Shown piece by piece: positions 61,873-64,000 of a stretch of DNA of 64,000 nt. The position numbers were made by a program, and so were the translations under genes. This stretch comes from JAAYXE01 sp964391195 (GTDB lineage: Bacteria; Chloroflexota; Anaerolineae; Anaerolineales; UBA4823). Position 1 is the stretch's first letter; the number at the start of each line of letters is the position of its first letter. The stretch is from positions 1 to 64,000 of the forward strand of contig CAYMLG010000004.1 in assembly GCA_964391195.1 (NCBI GenBank), read 5' to 3'. The notes under the pieces were generated by a model. The model did no database searches. It was not told the DNA's origin and saw only the letters and a list, made by a program, of their open reading frames with translations.

Positions 61873-61997
61873 CTGTTCCTCCATTTGGTTGGCGAAAAAG
61901 AATTTATCTCACACTTGAATTATAGGAAGCCAACGCAAACAGAGGCTAAAAAGATGTGCGCTTACTATAAAGGATCTATAAAAAACCTCCCGCCCGC

Positions 61998-62693
61998 TCA
62001 GGTGCCCTGGAAGGAGTAGCCAACGCCGCGCTCGGTGATCAGGTAGCAGGGGTTGGAAGGGTCCTCTTCGATTTTCTGCCGCAGGCGGCCGATATACACG
62101 CGCAAGTACTCGCTTTCGGGGCCGTACTCGGGGCCCCACACATGCTGCAGGATGGTCTGGTGGGGGATGACTTTGCCGGCGTGCTCCATCAGGTACACCA
62201 GCAGATTGAACTCGGTGGGGGTGAGGTCGAGCTGCTGGCCGCGTACCGTAACCGTGTGGCGCTCCAGGTCGGCGACGATCTCCCCCCGCACCAGCCGCCC
62301 CTGCCGGGCGGGCGATTCGCTCCACTGCGAGCGGCGCAGCACCGCCTGGACCCGGGCCAAAAGTTCGCCAACGCCGAAAGGCTTGGTGAGATAATCGTCG
62401 GCGCCCAGGTTCAGGGCGCGGATCTTATCGCTCTCTTCGCCCAACGCGGAGAGCACGATAATGGGGGTGAGCGAGTTCTGCCGCACGCGCCGGATGGTCT
62501 CCAGCCCGTCCATCCGCGGCATCATCACGTCCAGGATGACCAGATCGACATGGTGCGTATTGAACAGCGCCAGGGCCTCCAGGCCGTTGGCTGCGGTGTA
62601 GGCATTGAAGCCGCGCACCTCCAGGTTGCGGCGGACGAAGTCCCTTAACGTTTTTTCATCGTCTACGATAAGAACGGATGGAGTATTGGACAT
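61998..62693 (-). CDS. OmpR/KdpE-type response regulator
   Basis: 231 residues from the ATG at 62693 (MSNTPSVLIVDDEKTL); a start at 62720 adds nine residues. The receiver domain has the acidic pair DDE, the phospho-acceptor Asp in VDLVILDVMMPRMDG, Thr/Ser-type switch in IIVLSALGEE and Lys in LTKPFGVGELLARV. The C-terminal winged helix carries LDLTPTEFNLLVYLMEHAGKVI and the recognition segment SEYLRVYIGRLRQKIE. Encoded 67 bp after its kinase and 125 bp before the liv genes, all on one strand. Confidence 0.95.
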   Translation of the reverse strand: MSNTPSVLIVDDEKTLRDFVRRNLEVRGFNAYTAANGLEALALFNTHHVDLVILDVMMPRMDGLETIRRVRQNSLTPIIVLSALGEESDKIRALNLGADDYLTKPFGVGELLARVQAVLRRSQWSESPARQGRLVRGEIVADLERHTVTVRGQQLDLTPTEFNLLVYLMEHAGKVIPHQTILQHVWGPEYGPESEYLRVYIGRLRQKIEEDPSNPCYLITERGVGYSFQGT

Positions 62694-62760
62694 CAGAACA
62701 TCCCTTTTCTTGCCTGGCATCAGCGGCCAGGTCGCGGGCCCGGGACCGCCCCGGTCCGGG

Positions 62761-64000
62761 TCAACTGTGCGGGCTGCCGCCGGCTATGCTACCGGTATTG
62801 CCGCCGGCNNNNNNNNNNNNNNNNNNNNNNNNNNNNNNNNNNNNNNNNNNNNNNNNNNNNNNNNNNNNNNNNNNNNNNNNNNNNNNNNNNNNNNNNNNNN
62901 NNNNNNNNCCGGTATTGCCGCCGGCATTGCCGCCGGGCTTGTCGTGCGCAGCCCGGGTTTCATCGTCGCCCCTTGCCTCTGGCGAGGCTTCTTGCAGAGG
63001 CAGTGAGAAGGCGATGCTGGTGCCGCGGGCGCGAGGCTCCAGCCAGATCGAGCCGCCGTGCGCCCGGACGAACCCCTGGCAGATGGCGAGCCCAAGCCCG
63101 GTGCCGGCGGCGGTGCGGGCCAGGCTGCTGTCGATCCGGTAGAAGCTGTCGAAGATGCGCTGGCTGTGCTCCGGCGGGATGCCGGGCCCCTCGTCTTCCA
63201 CCCGCACCACCAACTCGTGGCCGCGGACCTCGGCGCTGACGTAGATGGGCGAGGCCTCCCCGGCGTACTTGGCCGCGTTCTCGATCAAATTCCGCAGCAC
63301 AACCTCGATGCGCTGCGGGTCGGCGAACAGCGTGGGCAGGTGTGGCGGCAGGTTCACCTGCAGGCGGTCGCAGGGATCCGGGTGCGCCCGCCGGGCGGCG
63401 TTATGCACCAGGTCTTCCAACCGGCAGGCAGTCCGCTTCACCTTCAGGCTCCCCGCCTCGATGCGCGACATATCCAGCAGGTCGTTCACCAACCCGCTCA
63501 GCCGGTCGGTCTCCTTCTCGATCACCTGCAAGAACTCGCGCTGCGTGCCGCGGTCCCACTCCACGTCTTCGGCGAGCAGGGTGGTGGCATAGCCTTTGAT
63601 CGCCGCCATCGGGGTGCGCAGCTCGTGCGAGACGGTGGAGATCAGGCTGGATTTCATCCGGTCCAGCTCACGGTTCTGGGTGATATCGCGCAGGAAAAGG
63701 CCCCGCCCCAGGGGCGTACCGTCTGGGTCGGTCACATCGAACACTTGCAGGCGCAGGTAGCGGGTTTGCCGCGGGCCTTCCAGGGCCAGCTCCGCCTGCC
63801 GCAAGCCCCGCCCCTGCATGGCGGCTTCGACCGCCCCCCGGGCCGCGGTGCGGTCGGCGGACTGCGAGATCAGGCGCTCGATCAGGGTTTGGACCGGGGC
63901 TCCGCTCAGATCCTCCGGAGACAGATTGACGATCTCCCCAATGCGCCGGTTCACGTACAGCACCCGCCCCTGCAGGTCCTCCAGGATCAGGCCATCCTGC
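62761..64000 (-). CDS. Sensor histidine kinase with PAS domain (partial; runs off window and over gap)
   Basis: The visible part runs from base 64000 (QDGLILEDLQGRVLYVNRR, a PAS domain) to the stop at 62761. The PAS end is followed by HisKA with the phospho-accepting His in STVSHELRTPMAAIKG, then the ATPase domain with N box LRNLIENAAKYAG, G1 VEDEGPGIPPEHSQ, F box and G2 GTGLGLAICQGFVRAHGG. The C-terminal tail is a Gly/Asn repeat (GGNAGGNT...AGGNTG) interrupted by 100 N, so its length is unknown. Kinase, response regulator and liv genes are co-directional. The PAS suggests a soluble or redox/ligand signal; N-terminal sensing part lies outside. Confidence 0.85.
   Translation of the reverse strand, partial: QDGLILEDLQGRVLYVNRRIGEIVNLSPEDLSGAPVQTLIERLISQSADRTAARGAVEAAMQGRGLRQAELALEGPRQTRYLRLQVFDVTDPDGTPLGRGLFLRDITQNRELDRMKSSLISTVSHELRTPMAAIKGYATTLLAEDVEWDRGTQREFLQVIEKETDRLSGLVNDLLDMSRIEAGSLKVKRTACRLEDLVHNAARRAHPDPCDRLQVNLPPHLPTLFADPQRIEVVLRNLIENAAKYAGEASPIYVSAEVRGHELVVRVEDEGPGIPPEHSQRIFDSFYRIDSSLARTAAGTGLGLAICQGFVRAHGGSIWLEPRARGTSIAFSLPLQEASPEARGDDETRAAHDKPGGNAGGNTXXXXXXXXXXXXXXXXXXXXXXXXXXXXXXXXXXAGGNTGSIAGGSPHS
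62785..62936. repeat. Tandem GC-rich repeat spanning an assembly gap
   Basis: ACCGGTATTGCCGCCGGC occurs on the left (62791-62808), and CCGGTATTGCCGCCGGC then ATTGCCGCCGGG on the right (62909-62936) of the 100-N run at 62809-62908. The repeat core TTGCCGCCGGC also occurs in the repeat at 48741-48800. The gap was most likely caused by this repeat, which encodes the GGN-type C-terminal tail of the kinase. Confidence 0.85.

Overview
The window is high-GC DNA from a scaffolded draft or metagenome-derived bacterial genome: two runs of exactly 100 N mark joins at 13430-13529 and 62809-62908. The gene set suggests Chloroflexota, probably Anaerolineae-like. It includes a Cys-motif/LysM membrane protein, LiaI/LiaF-like membrane proteins, a very large GH94-type cyclic-glucan-synthase homologue, a PhaR/phasin pair and many nucleotide-sugar SDR enzymes. 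This assignment is inferred from gene families; no rRNA or other marker gene lies in the window. No rRNA, tRNA or CRISPR array was seen.

Layout. (1) 1-10383, plus strand: surface-polysaccharide genes. They are the UDP-glucose dehydrogenase 3' end, GDP-mannose 4,6-dehydratase, a LysM membrane protein, an LPG-synthase-type membrane protein, a WecG/TagA glycosyltransferase, a low-molecular-weight tyrosine phosphatase, a GT-C-like membrane protein, and two paralogous secreted glycosidase-like proteins. (2) 10408-13064, minus strand: a granule-type block with a 55-aa phasin-like ORF behind a near-consensus promoter, a phasin, PhaR, and a chromate-transporter homologue. (3) 13704-24985: a lipid block. 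One likely operon has an SCP2 protein, a 733-aa fusion whose C-terminal half resembles cyanobacterial acyl-ACP reductase, an atypical SDR, a PlsC/MGAT-like acyltransferase and a second SCP2 protein. A convergent patatin with an operator-like palindrome on its promoter follows, then acyl-CoA synthetase, Fe-alcohol dehydrogenase and a second patatin. (4) 25002-34632: a methyltransferase, a metallophosphoesterase, two convergent ParB-like-domain proteins (one fused to two universal-stress domains), a TIM-barrel-like tail-anchored protein, a sugar epimerase, a PfkB kinase and a tandem USP. (5) 34636-43302: the 2888-aa NdvB/ChvB-like protein. (6) 43478-47674: three LiaI/LiaF-like membrane proteins around nicotinate phosphoribosyltransferase. 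(7) 47756-48910: a broken secreted-protein gene. (8) 49284-52082: a DnaQ-DinG exonuclease-helicase. (9) 52611-56207: MoxR, DUF58 and DUF4129-type genes. (10) 56270-64000, minus strand: a CBS-ACT protein, a complete branched-chain-amino-acid ABC transporter (livKHMGF), and an upstream two-component system whose kinase runs off the window.

How the genes may work together. Region 1 makes and exports a cell-surface glycan. Regions 2 and 3 together suggest a fatty-acyl reduction, esterification and storage pathway with granule-coat proteins. This is inference, but every catalytic step has a candidate gene. Regions 4 and 5 read like a stress and osmoadaptation neighbourhood.

The most unusual non-coding signal is a pair of related ~105-bp hairpin elements at 13155-13256 and 52124-52230. 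They share near-identical ends (TGTGCA...TGCACA) and a conserved hairpin tip, but have different yet fully self-complementary stems. One copy is flanked by a 10-bp direct repeat, as expected for a target-site duplication.
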